Positions 8,606 to 16,138 of a stretch of 37,829 nucleotides of DNA are shown in pieces. Where the stretch lies: NCBI GenBank assembly GCA_016793115.1, contig JAEUIN010000267.1, positions 1-37,829 of the forward strand, read 5' to 3'. A model generated the notes under the pieces. It saw only the letters and a program-made list of their open reading frames with translations, had not been told where the DNA came from and made no database searches. The translations under genes were made by a program, and so were the position numbers. The stretch comes from Planctomycetaceae bacterium. GTDB lineage: Bacteria; Planctomycetota; Planctomycetia; Pirellulales; PNKZ01. How positions within the stretch are numbered: the stretch's first letter is position 1; every line of letters begins with the position of its first letter.

Positions 8606-8635
8606 AGAATGCATAGGGCAAAGCCTTTGCATTCT
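8606..8635. other. hairpin-forming inverted repeat between genes
   Basis: AGAATGCA (8606-8613) is the exact complement of TGCATTCT (8628-8635). The 14-base interval adds three further pairs (AGG with CCT) after a T-T mismatch. It has no following U-tract, so it is better read as an intergenic stem-loop, perhaps tuning expression between the lipoyl-protein and ferredoxin genes, than as a strong terminator. Confidence 0.45.
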
Positions 8636-8676
8636 TCGTCGCGTTGTCTTTTGCCTTTTAACTTTCGACTTTACCT

Positions 8677-9819
8677 ATGGCTCGTAAGCTCACCGTCGTC
8701 GTTTCGCAGGGGCAGAGCGCGAATCCAGCCAAGCGCAAGCTGGAGGAGGAGATCGTCGCCGGCCTGCTGTTCGAACGCGGGGTGGAAGTCACCGTTGTAC
8801 CGCATTTATACGACTTGACGCCCGACGGCACCGGGATGCTCTGCCTGCAAGGAATCACCGGTGACATGGTCGTCGTGAGCTGGCTCTTTGAGCGGGCCGC
8901 TTTCTGGACGCTCGATCGCAACGGCATCCGTGGCCGCGAAGGCAAAATCGAACTCGTCAATGAGACGGAAGACGAGGACGACGAAGCGGGCGATGAGTTA
9001 ACGAGCGACAAACCTCGCGTGATTGCTTCACGCGAGTTGCCGAACCGAACCATATGGTGCTTGGACCTGAAGGCCCGCCCCGACGCCGCGCCGTTTCTCG
9101 AAGAGGTTCAGCGAATCAAGCGGCTCGCGGAAGCGAAGCCGGTTTCGATTTTAGGGTGGATCGGCGGCGCACCGAACAGTTCGCAGATGGAACGCTTCGA
9201 GAATCCGACGAACACGACGAGCGGCGTCGACGCGAACGGTAAGCTCAACGGCTCCGCGGCACCGAACGGCTCCGTGACGCCAAACGGGGTGGCCGCAACG
9301 AACGGCTTCGCGCCGGCCGCCGTCGACGAACCACCGGCGACGCCGAGCGTGCCGCACGTCGTCACCGAAGACGCCGGTCGGCGTTGGTATCCGGTGATCG
9401 ACTACGCACGCTGCACGAATTGCATGGAGTGTATCGACTTCTGCTTGTTCGGCGTCTACGGCGTCGACAAGGTCGACACGATCCTCGTCGAGCAGCCCGA
9501 CAATTGTCGCAAGGGCTGCCCCGCTTGCAGCCGCGTTTGCCCCGAGAACGCGATTATTTTTCCGCAGCACAAAACTCCGGCGATCGCCGGCAGCCCGGAA
9601 GGCTCGGCCGGTGCGTTCAAAATCGACTTGTCGAAGCTGTTCGGCGCCCCCGACGCGCTGGAGCAAGCCGTGCTTGAACGCGATGTGGAACTCACGGCCG
9701 TGGGACGCGACGCGGTCGGCATGGGCGTCGGCATTCCGAAACGGCAAGCCGATAAACATGACGGGCCGAAGGACGACCTCGACAAGCTAATGGACGGTCT
9801 CGACGCGCTAGACTTGTAG
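8677..9819 (+). CDS. ferredoxin-domain protein with two [4Fe-4S] motifs
   Basis: This 380-residue protein has three parts. The first 160 residues are an alpha/beta domain I cannot name, with an acidic patch (ETEDEDDEAGDE). Next is a low-complexity linker rich in repeated xNG units (about 180-225). Then comes a ferredoxin domain with Cys246, 249, 252, 256 (C-x2-C-x2-C-x3-C) and Cys277, 281, 284, 288 (C-x3-C-x2-C-x3-CP), expected to hold two [4Fe-4S] clusters; the second motif is slightly non-standard. The C-terminus is acidic and probably helical. It sits between two radical SAM genes and after the lipoyl carrier, so an electron-donor role for them is a reasonable inference. It has no signal peptide and no clear start-site consensus upstream. 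Its stop codon lies inside the repeat at 9816. Confidence 0.82.
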   Translation: MARKLTVVVSQGQSANPAKRKLEEEIVAGLLFERGVEVTVVPHLYDLTPDGTGMLCLQGITGDMVVVSWLFERAAFWTLDRNGIRGREGKIELVNETEDEDDEAGDELTSDKPRVIASRELPNRTIWCLDLKARPDAAPFLEEVQRIKRLAEAKPVSILGWIGGAPNSSQMERFENPTNTTSGVDANGKLNGSAAPNGSVTPNGVAATNGFAPAAVDEPPATPSVPHVVTEDAGRRWYPVIDYARCTNCMECIDFCLFGVYGVDKVDTILVEQPDNCRKGCPACSRVCPENAIIFPQHKTPAIAGSPEGSAGAFKIDLSKLFGAPDALEQAVLERDVELTAVGRDAVGMGVGIPKRQADKHDGPKDDLDKLMDGLDALDL

Positions 9820-9890
9820 GATGGGTCGAGCGCGGCGAAGCACAAGCCGTCGCTCCGCGTGGGCCTCGTTTCCTTCGCCCAAAGCTTACT
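9816..9890 (+). repeat. interspersed repeat, GTAGG family, copy 3
   Basis: The sequence starts GTAGGATGGGTCGAGCGCGG, the same core as the copies at 4136 and 1372, and contains the shared CCGCGTGGGCCTCG segment before ending near CTTAC at 9890. The stop codon (TAG) of the ferredoxin gene lies within its first bases, and its right end overlaps the 3' end of the minus-strand radical SAM gene (which stops at 9886). It sits where the two genes converge, so it could form a terminator-like structure. Confidence 0.65.
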
Positions 9891-11163
9891 TAATCTCGAC
9901 CGGCACGCCCTTCGTCTTCGCTTGGCGTCGCCGCTCCGCTTCGGCCGGCACGATGTATTGATCGAGCCCGCCGTCGTAGGCGCCGAAGTCGTTGAAGCCG
10001 AGCTTCTTAATGAGACGATAGGCGAGGCTGCGTTCGGGAATTTCGTAGCCAGGGTCGTATTGCGAGGGACGGCATTCCATCGCCTCAAGCTCGGCTAAAG
10101 CGGTGCCGCGCACCGTGGTGTCGCGAGCGCCGTGCTTCTCAACTAAATCTTTCAGCAGGTCGGGGCGTTCAAGCACGATGCAGCCACGCGTGCTTGAAGC
10201 CGCGAGCTTGCGGAAGTCTCGCAAGAACTCCGACTTACCGATCGTTTCCTTGAGCGGCCGCGGATCGTGAATCGATTCCTTGGCGAACTGCACGATCGGG
10301 CAGGGCTCGATGTCGCCCCACGGACTCACGTGGTGCGTGAACCCCGTGGCCGCGGGGCAGAGCGCCTTGCCCGCCCCGTCGTAGTAAGCATCGACGACGC
10401 CGATCGGCTTCGTGGCCCGTGTGTCGACGACGAACTGCCGCACGCGGCGTTGCTGCTCGGGCGTGAGGCAAAGCTCCGGATGCGGCTCAGGGCCGACGGC
10501 GCGATAGGTGTGGTACCACATGTACATCACACCCATCTCGATGAGTCGATCGACCCACTGTTCGGTCAGCAAGTCGTCGATGTTCGACGCGCAGAGACTC
10601 GTGCAGACTCCGGTGAGCAGCTTGTTGCGGAGGCAGGCCTGTAGCCCGTCCATCGTGCGACTGTAAACTTCCGGACGGCCGCGACGGACGTCGCTGATGA
10701 TCTCCGAACCTTCGACGCTCACCAGCGGCGTGACGTTCCCCGCCCGGCGCATGCGGGCCGCGACTTCATCGTCGATTAGTTGCCCGTTGGTGAACACCTG
10801 GAAGTAGCAATCGGGATGGCGCTCGAAGATTTCGAGCACTTCCGGATGCATGAACGGTTCGCCGCCGAGAATTCCGAAGAAACTGTTGCCCATCTCCTTC
10901 GACTCGGAGATGAGCCGATCGATGGCCGACAAGTCGATGGTGTGTTGCTTCGCGGCGACGTCGACCCAGCAGCCTTGGCAGCGCAGGTTGCAACTGTTGA
11001 CGATCGAGATATAGAGAAACGGCGGATAGAACTCGCCCCGTTTCAGTCGTCGCTTATGCAACCACATGGCTCGCGCGCCTTTGACGCCCATATTCCAAAT
11101 GAGCTTCCAGACAAGCCGTTTGTCGGTTTCGAACAGGGCGCGTTGGGCGAGCTTGAGGTACAT
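9886..11163 (-). CDS. radical SAM protein, SPASM-like C-terminal region
   Basis: This 425-residue protein has the radical SAM motif at Cys58, Cys62, Cys65 (SCNLRCQGC), then FGILGGEPFMHPE and a TNG motif. Around residues 290-320 is a cysteine-containing region (LCPAATGFTHHVSPWGDIEPCP) of the SPASM/twitch type that often binds extra Fe-S clusters. The N-terminal 45 residues are basic and aromatic. I prefer the ATG at 11163; a GTG at 11220 would add a proline-rich tail that looks non-coding. It is the only minus-strand gene in the biosynthetic locus and is divergent from the terpene cyclase gene, so the shared 236-base gap may hold both promoters. It is not clearly HpnH, the hopanoid-adenosylating radical SAM enzyme. 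The reaction is unknown. Confidence 0.82.
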   Translation of the reverse strand: MYLKLAQRALFETDKRLVWKLIWNMGVKGARAMWLHKRRLKRGEFYPPFLYISIVNSCNLRCQGCWVDVAAKQHTIDLSAIDRLISESKEMGNSFFGILGGEPFMHPEVLEIFERHPDCYFQVFTNGQLIDDEVAARMRRAGNVTPLVSVEGSEIISDVRRGRPEVYSRTMDGLQACLRNKLLTGVCTSLCASNIDDLLTEQWVDRLIEMGVMYMWYHTYRAVGPEPHPELCLTPEQQRRVRQFVVDTRATKPIGVVDAYYDGAGKALCPAATGFTHHVSPWGDIEPCPIVQFAKESIHDPRPLKETIGKSEFLRDFRKLAASSTRGCIVLERPDLLKDLVEKHGARDTTVRGTALAELEAMECRPSQYDPGYEIPERSLAYRLIKKLGFNDFGAYDGGLDQYIVPAEAERRRQAKTKGVPVEIK

Positions 11164-11399
11164 GCGGGCAGGCGCAATGGGTTGGGCGCTAGGCGCTGGT
11201 GGAAGAAGAAGGAGAGTCACCGATTATAGCACCGCGGCGGACAAGGGGGCATGGAAAGACATCGGGCCGCTCGACATGAAGGAACGGTTCGACGTAGCAA
11301 AACGACGTCGGCCGGCGACCTCGAACGGCTCCCACACGGTCGCGGTTCTGAAGTCGAGCGCGTAACCAGGACTTTTTTCGCGACGACCTCGTCCGTACG

Positions 11400-13394
11400 A
11401 TGGCACTCATGAATGTCGCCGTGAATAAAGCATCGACGATCGACCTCGAAAGATTGCGCCGAGCTTATGCGTCGGCGCGCGCCGCGCTCTTGGCCGAGCG
11501 GAATTCCGCAGGCTACTGGGAAGGGGAGTTGTCATCGTCTGCATTAAGTACGGCGACGGCCGTAAGCGCGCTGGCGATTGCGGCCCGGCACGCGGAGGGG
11601 GACATTCGCGCCCGCTACAAGCAATTGATCGACGCCGGCCTAGTGTGGATCTTTGCGAGGCAGAACTCCGACGGCGGCTGGGGCGACACCGATAAAAGCT
11701 TGTCGAATATTTCGACGACGATGCTCGTTCGCGCCGCGACGTATCTGGCGAGTTCGTTAGAGAAACGGGAGCGTCGGCGACCGGAATCCACTTTCCATTT
11801 GCAATACTCTTCCCCTCTATCGCGCGCCGAACATTACATCGCCGCCCAAGGAGGCGTTCCCGGACTGCGCAAGCGTTACGGCAAAGATAAAACTTTCGCA
11901 GCGCCGATTCTCACCAATTGCGCGCTTGCTGGGTTGGTGCCGTGGCGTGAAGTGAGCGTGCTGCCGTTCGAAGCGGCGTGCCTGCCGCAGTCGTGGTATC
12001 GCTTCGCGCGGTTGCCGGTCGTGAGCTATGCGATTCCAGCGCTCGTGGCCATCGGGCAGGCGAAGTACTTTCACGATAAGCCGTGGAATCCGCTCACGCG
12101 CGGATTGCGAGCGCTTGCGGTCGAACGAAGTCTGTGTGTGCTCCAAAAAATGCAACCTGCGAGCGGCGGGTTTCTGGAAGCGACTCCGCTCACAAGCTTT
12201 GTCGTGATGAGCCTGGCGAGTATCGGCCGACACGAACATCCGGTGACACAACTCGGATTGAAGTTTATTGAGGAGTCGGCGCGCGACGACGGCAGTTGGC
12301 CGATCGATACGAACTTAGCGACCTGGGTGACGACGCTCTCGATCAATGCGCTAGGCCGAGACGACTCGGCGGGCGGCGCGGAGCACCTCACCCACGAACT
12401 GTTCAACTGGGTTCTGTCGTGTCAGCACAGGGAGCGTCATCCCTTCACCGGCGCCGCGCCCGGCGGTTGGGGCTGGAGCGACCTGAGCGGCGCGGTGCCA
12501 GACGCCGACGATACGCCGGCAGCCCTACTCGCGCTCGACAAGTTTGCCGCATCCGACGATCAACGATCAGAAACCGATCGCGCCGCGATCAAGGACAAAC
12601 AACATACTCGGCGATTGCACGCTGAAGGCGCCGCAGTCGAATGGCTTCTGGGGCTGCAGAATTCCGATCACGGCTTTCCGACCTTCTGTCGTGGGTGGGG
12701 AAAACTTCCGTTCGATCGGAGCGGCACGGACCTGACCGCGCACGTTTTACGCGCCTTCGAATCGCAGGTTCACTTCTCCCCCGACGAGCTCCAGCGACCG
12801 ATCGACGACGGGTTCTCTTATCTGCAAAAGAAACAGCGAGTCGATGGCTCATGGCTTCCTCTATGGTTCGGCAACCAGTGGGGGGACGACGATGAGAACC
12901 CGCTCTACGGCACCGCTAAGGTGCTTTTGGCCTATCGTGATCTCGGCCGGATGACGTCTGCAGAAGCGCGCCGCGGCGTGGCCTATCTCGTCGGCAAGCA
13001 GAACGCCGACGGTGGTTGGGGCGGCCGGGGACTGGGGCTCGCGACCGGCGCGAACCGCCAAGCGGTCGCCGAAACATCGGCCACCGCTTCTGTATCGCCC
13101 AACGAATCGCTCGCTTCTGACTTTTCGTCGACGTCCAGTTTGGTCTCTTCGGTCGAGGAAACCGCGGTCGTCGTAGAGTCACTGTTGGCCGTTTACGAGC
13201 GATTTGAAGTCCGCACGGCCGTCGATCGGGGGCTAATCTGGCTCATCAAGGGGGTGGAGACGGGCCGGTTTCGCGAGCCCTCGCCGATCGGTTTCTACTT
13301 TGCGAAGCTCTGGTATTATGAGAAACTATACCCGCTGATCTTTACCGTGGCCGCGCTCCGCAAAGCGGTCGAGGTCGTCCGTACATCGGAATAA
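11400..13394 (+). CDS. class II terpene cyclase (squalene-hopene cyclase family)
   Basis: This 664-residue alpha/alpha-barrel protein has several QW-type repeats (QNSDGGWGD, ARDDGSW, QRVDGSW, QNADGGWGG) and the class II acid motif DxDD as Asp368, Asp370, Asp371 (PDADDTP), close to the D374-D377 position of the Alicyclobacillus enzyme. It should protonate a polyprenyl substrate and cyclise it. The C-terminal segment GFYFAKLWYYEKLYP aligns with the aromatic C-terminal part of squalene-hopene cyclases. A serine-rich insertion of about 30 residues (around 545-575) follows the last QW motif. No other hopanoid gene (squalene synthase set, HpnG/H) is in the window, so squalene is not assured; a product of the neighbouring prenyl synthetase fusion is an alternative substrate. 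The start is uncertain, with no clear ribosome site; an ATG at 11409 is also in frame. Confidence 0.87.
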   Translation: MALMNVAVNKASTIDLERLRRAYASARAALLAERNSAGYWEGELSSSALSTATAVSALAIAARHAEGDIRARYKQLIDAGLVWIFARQNSDGGWGDTDKSLSNISTTMLVRAATYLASSLEKRERRRPESTFHLQYSSPLSRAEHYIAAQGGVPGLRKRYGKDKTFAAPILTNCALAGLVPWREVSVLPFEAACLPQSWYRFARLPVVSYAIPALVAIGQAKYFHDKPWNPLTRGLRALAVERSLCVLQKMQPASGGFLEATPLTSFVVMSLASIGRHEHPVTQLGLKFIEESARDDGSWPIDTNLATWVTTLSINALGRDDSAGGAEHLTHELFNWVLSCQHRERHPFTGAAPGGWGWSDLSGAVPDADDTPAALLALDKFAASDDQRSETDRAAIKDKQHTRRLHAEGAAVEWLLGLQNSDHGFPTFCRGWGKLPFDRSGTDLTAHVLRAFESQVHFSPDELQRPIDDGFSYLQKKQRVDGSWLPLWFGNQWGDDDENPLYGTAKVLLAYRDLGRMTSAEARRGVAYLVGKQNADGGWGGRGLGLATGANRQAVAETSATASVSPNESLASDFSSTSSLVSSVEETAVVVESLLAVYERFEVRTAVDRGLIWLIKGVETGRFREPSPIGFYFAKLWYYEKLYPLIFTVAALRKAVEVVRTSE

Positions 13395-13534
13395 CAGGCT
13401 GTTGATTTGACACGCTGGTAGCGGTGTCGACATGTGGAGTTCCGCCCTTGGTTGGACTCCGGTCGGCGGCGCTGCACGCTAGCCTGAGATTCGCCTCCGC
13501 CTGAACATCCCGCCTCGTTTGGAGTTTGTGCATC

Positions 13535-15415
13535 TTGGCCACGGCACCTGTGAATCCCCCGGTCAGCCATCTCGCGGCGGAAATCGCCGGTCTCGAAGGG
13601 GGCAAACGTAAGACCAAGCGACGCGACACTAGCCGGCTCAAGCAGGTGCCCGAAACGCGCGAACTGCGCGACTTGCTTCGGTCTCGTTGTCGAGAAGTCG
13701 CCGCGAAACTGGACAAACATCGTCCGATCACCAAAGACGAACTGGAAACCATCGGCCGCCGCACGCTCGAGGAAGCCGGCCTTGGCGAAGGCTACATCGG
13801 CTGGACGATGGTCGTCTTGGCAAGCGAGTTTTGGGAGAGCCAAGTTGCGGCCGTGCCGTTTCATCGCCGGTTGCTGCTCTTGCCGCATTGCTTGAAGCAC
13901 GCCGAGGGTTGCCCGGCCGACTACGACGACTTCGGCCTCGATTGTCGTAAGTGTGGAGCATGCAGCATCGCCGACTTCCGCACCCGAGCCGAAGATCTGG
14001 GCTACAAAGTGCTGGTGGCCGAAGGGTCGCCGATCGTCTTGAAGATTATCGTAAGCGGGCACGTCGACGCGATCGTCGGTGTCGCATGCTTGAACGTGTT
14101 GGAAAAGGCGATCGATAAAATTCTGTTGGCGGGCGTTCCCTGCGGGGCCGTGCCGTTGCTCTCGAGCGATTGCCGCAACACGAGCGTCGACGAAGATTGG
14201 GTTATGCAGATGGTTAATCTGCAGCAGGCCGCGTCGGAAGCGAAGACGAAATCGTATGTGCATCTGATGCGGGCCGCTTCCAACCTCTTCGAACCGACGG
14301 AACTCGATCGGCTGGTGCCGCGTCTGCGCGGCGGGCCGCTGCTCAGCGAAGTGAATGGACAAGGCGTGCGGGCGCTCGACGCTGTGGCCGGTACCGAAGC
14401 GATCGCTTACGATTTCCTCGCTAAAGGGGGCAAGCATTCCCGGCCGTTCATCACACTTGCCGCTTATGACGCACTCACCGGCGGAAACGGCTGCTCCGCC
14501 GAAGGCGCGGAACATTTGAAACAACTGCCTGACTATGTGAAGCGAGCGGCGCTCTCGATCGAAACGTTTCACAAGGCCTCGCTCGTACACGACGACATCG
14601 AAGACGACGACCAATTCCGCTACGGCGACGAAACGATTCATCGCAAGTACGGCGTGCCGACGGCGATCAATGTGGGCGACTACATGATTGGGCTCGGCTA
14701 TCGCATGATCAGCCGCGACGCCAAGGCGATGGGCCCCGAAGCTGCGGCCGACATTCTCGACCGGCTTGCCGATGCGCACATGAAGCTTTCGGAAGGGCAG
14801 GGGGCCGAACTCCTGTGGCGCGATTCACTCCAAAAGCAACTCACGCCGCTCGACGCATTGAAGATTTACGCGCTCAAGACCTCGCCGGCGTTTGAGGCGG
14901 CGCTCTATTCCGGCTTGCGACTGGGCCGCGCGGCCGCGAGCGCGTCCGTTGCCGAGTTCGACGACGCATGGGTGCCGAAGTTCGCGCAGCACATCGGCGT
15001 GGCGTTCCAGATTTTGAACGACCTAAACGACTGGCGCGGCGACAACCATAATAAGCTCGCCGCCGGCGGTGACGTGCTTGGGGGTCGGCCGACGGTGCTC
15101 TGGGCTTTGGCGCTCGAAGGTCTCTCGACGAAAGGTCGCGCCGAGTTGCTCGATCTCGCGGCCCGCAAAGAGAGTTCGCCGCAACTTGTGGAACGCGTGC
15201 GGCGCCTGTACGAGGAAGCCGGCGTATTCGGCAAGGCCGCGAAGCTCGTCGACAAATATCAAGAGCGCGCTGAAGCACTAGCCGACGAAGTACGGCCGGA
15301 AGAACTTCGCCGCTTGATGTATTATTTGATCGACACCGTGCTGGAACGACCCGCTGAAACGCCCGCCATTCCGGTCGATATTCTGGCCGCGAATCCCACG
15401 ATCGTCCCCGCCTGA
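13535..15415 (+). CDS. DUF116-polyprenyl synthetase fusion protein
   Basis: This protein of about 626 residues joins two families. The N-terminal third matches DUF116, with a cysteine set (Cys119, 126, 137, 140, 143; DCRKCGAC) that could bind an Fe-S cluster. Residues about 280-605 are a trans-isoprenyl diphosphate synthase fold with first aspartate-rich motif DDIED (353-357). The second motif reads NDLND (495-499) instead of DDxxD, GGKR is GGKHSRP, and the usual RRG is RYG, so catalysis may differ from standard synthases. I chose TTG at 13535, 10 bases after GGAG at 13521-13524; an upstream TTG at 13526 is too close to that site. It follows the terpene cyclase by 140 bases. It may make or bind the prenyl substrate for the cyclase (inference). 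Confidence 0.85.
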   Translation: MATAPVNPPVSHLAAEIAGLEGGKRKTKRRDTSRLKQVPETRELRDLLRSRCREVAAKLDKHRPITKDELETIGRRTLEEAGLGEGYIGWTMVVLASEFWESQVAAVPFHRRLLLLPHCLKHAEGCPADYDDFGLDCRKCGACSIADFRTRAEDLGYKVLVAEGSPIVLKIIVSGHVDAIVGVACLNVLEKAIDKILLAGVPCGAVPLLSSDCRNTSVDEDWVMQMVNLQQAASEAKTKSYVHLMRAASNLFEPTELDRLVPRLRGGPLLSEVNGQGVRALDAVAGTEAIAYDFLAKGGKHSRPFITLAAYDALTGGNGCSAEGAEHLKQLPDYVKRAALSIETFHKASLVHDDIEDDDQFRYGDETIHRKYGVPTAINVGDYMIGLGYRMISRDAKAMGPEAAADILDRLADAHMKLSEGQGAELLWRDSLQKQLTPLDALKIYALKTSPAFEAALYSGLRLGRAAASASVAEFDDAWVPKFAQHIGVAFQILNDLNDWRGDNHNKLAAGGDVLGGRPTVLWALALEGLSTKGRAELLDLAARKESSPQLVERVRRLYEEAGVFGKAAKLVDKYQERAEALADEVRPEELRRLMYYLIDTVLERPAETPAIPVDILAANPTIVPA

Positions 15416-15463
15416 CATCCTTCCGCTTGCTTTTTTGAAACACAGCGGCACAAAGTCGCAGAG

Positions 15464-15489
15464 CGACGGGAGTTTTAGATACTCCGTCG
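15464..15489 (+). terminator. possible terminator hairpin after the prenyl synthetase gene
   Basis: CGACGG-G-AG (15464-15472) pairs with CTCCGTCG (15482-15489) around a 9-base A/T-rich loop, with one bulged base, and is followed by TCTTT. The T-run is short, so termination would be partial at best. It lies 48 bases after the fusion gene and 40 bases before the chorismate lyase start. Confidence 0.4.
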
Positions 15490-15528
15490 TCTTTCCCGTG
15501 ACTCCGCGCCCCGGTGGTGAGCGATACG

Positions 15529-16080
15529 ATGCCTGAAACACCCGACTTGGCGACGCTGGCCCGGCTGTTCTACCCCGATGGGGGCGAAGTTCCCTCGCCT
15601 CAACTAGGCCTCTTCGAGCGGGCCGCGGCCGAGGGATTGCCGGCCGGCAATCGTGAACTGCTCGCGCACAATTCGCACATGACCGTGGCGATGGAGAAGT
15701 TTCACGAGAGTCCCGTCGACGTCGAAGTGCTTGATCGCCGCACCGACGGCAAGCTCTATTCGCGCAAAATTCGCTTGCGTTCGCGGCGTAGCAAGAAGGT
15801 CGTGCAGTTCGGCATCGTGCGCTTGAATCTCGATTATCTCGAACCGGACGTGCGAGAACTCGTGCTCGCCGAAAAGACGCCGCTGGGGCGCGTGCTGATC
15901 GATCATGGCGTGCTGATGCAGGTGCGGTTGACGACGCTGTGGCGCATTGCGCCGGGATCGGATCTTGTGAAGAGCTTGGAACTTGCCGCCGCGAAGACGA
16001 TCTACGGCCGTACGGCGATGATCGATTTCGAAACCCAGCCGGCGATCGAGCTGCTGGAAATATCCGGTCCGCTCGAATGA
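15529..16080 (+). CDS. chorismate lyase family protein (Rv2949c/UbiC-like)
   Basis: This 183-residue protein resembles the chorismate lyase family of Mycobacterium tuberculosis Rv2949c (formerly DUF98), which converts chorismate to 4-hydroxybenzoate and pyruvate. Supporting segments are LLAHNSHMTVAMEKFH, LYSRKIRLRS, FGIVRLNLDYLEPDVRELVL and TPLGRVLIDHG, in the family's order and at its usual length. I prefer ATG 15529; a GTG at 15514 adds five residues. In mycobacteria the 4-hydroxybenzoate feeds phenolic glycolipids, via an adenylating enzyme and glycosyltransferases; here an adenylating enzyme, a GT4 and a thioesterase share the locus. That makes an aromatic building block the best inference for the pathway. 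No UbiA prenyltransferase is in the window, so ubiquinone synthesis is not supported. Confidence 0.75.
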   Translation: MPETPDLATLARLFYPDGGEVPSPQLGLFERAAAEGLPAGNRELLAHNSHMTVAMEKFHESPVDVEVLDRRTDGKLYSRKIRLRSRRSKKVVQFGIVRLNLDYLEPDVRELVLAEKTPLGRVLIDHGVLMQVRLTTLWRIAPGSDLVKSLELAAAKTIYGRTAMIDFETQPAIELLEISGPLE

Positions 16081-16138
16081 GACTCCTCGCCCGTTTGCGT
16101 ATAATGCCGAGACGCCTTCTTTTCTCTCCTCTCGGCCT

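Noticed and set aside
9886..11163. HpnH, the radical SAM enzyme of hopanoid side-chain synthesis, because it neighbours a squalene-hopene-type cyclase
   Set aside because: It has a SPASM-like C-terminal region and lacks the pattern I associate with HpnH; no other hopanoid gene supports it.
13316..14779. Long minus-strand open frame (487 codons) opposite the prenyl synthetase fusion
   Set aside because: The plus strand carries recognisable DUF116 and synthetase motifs; the antisense peptide has none.
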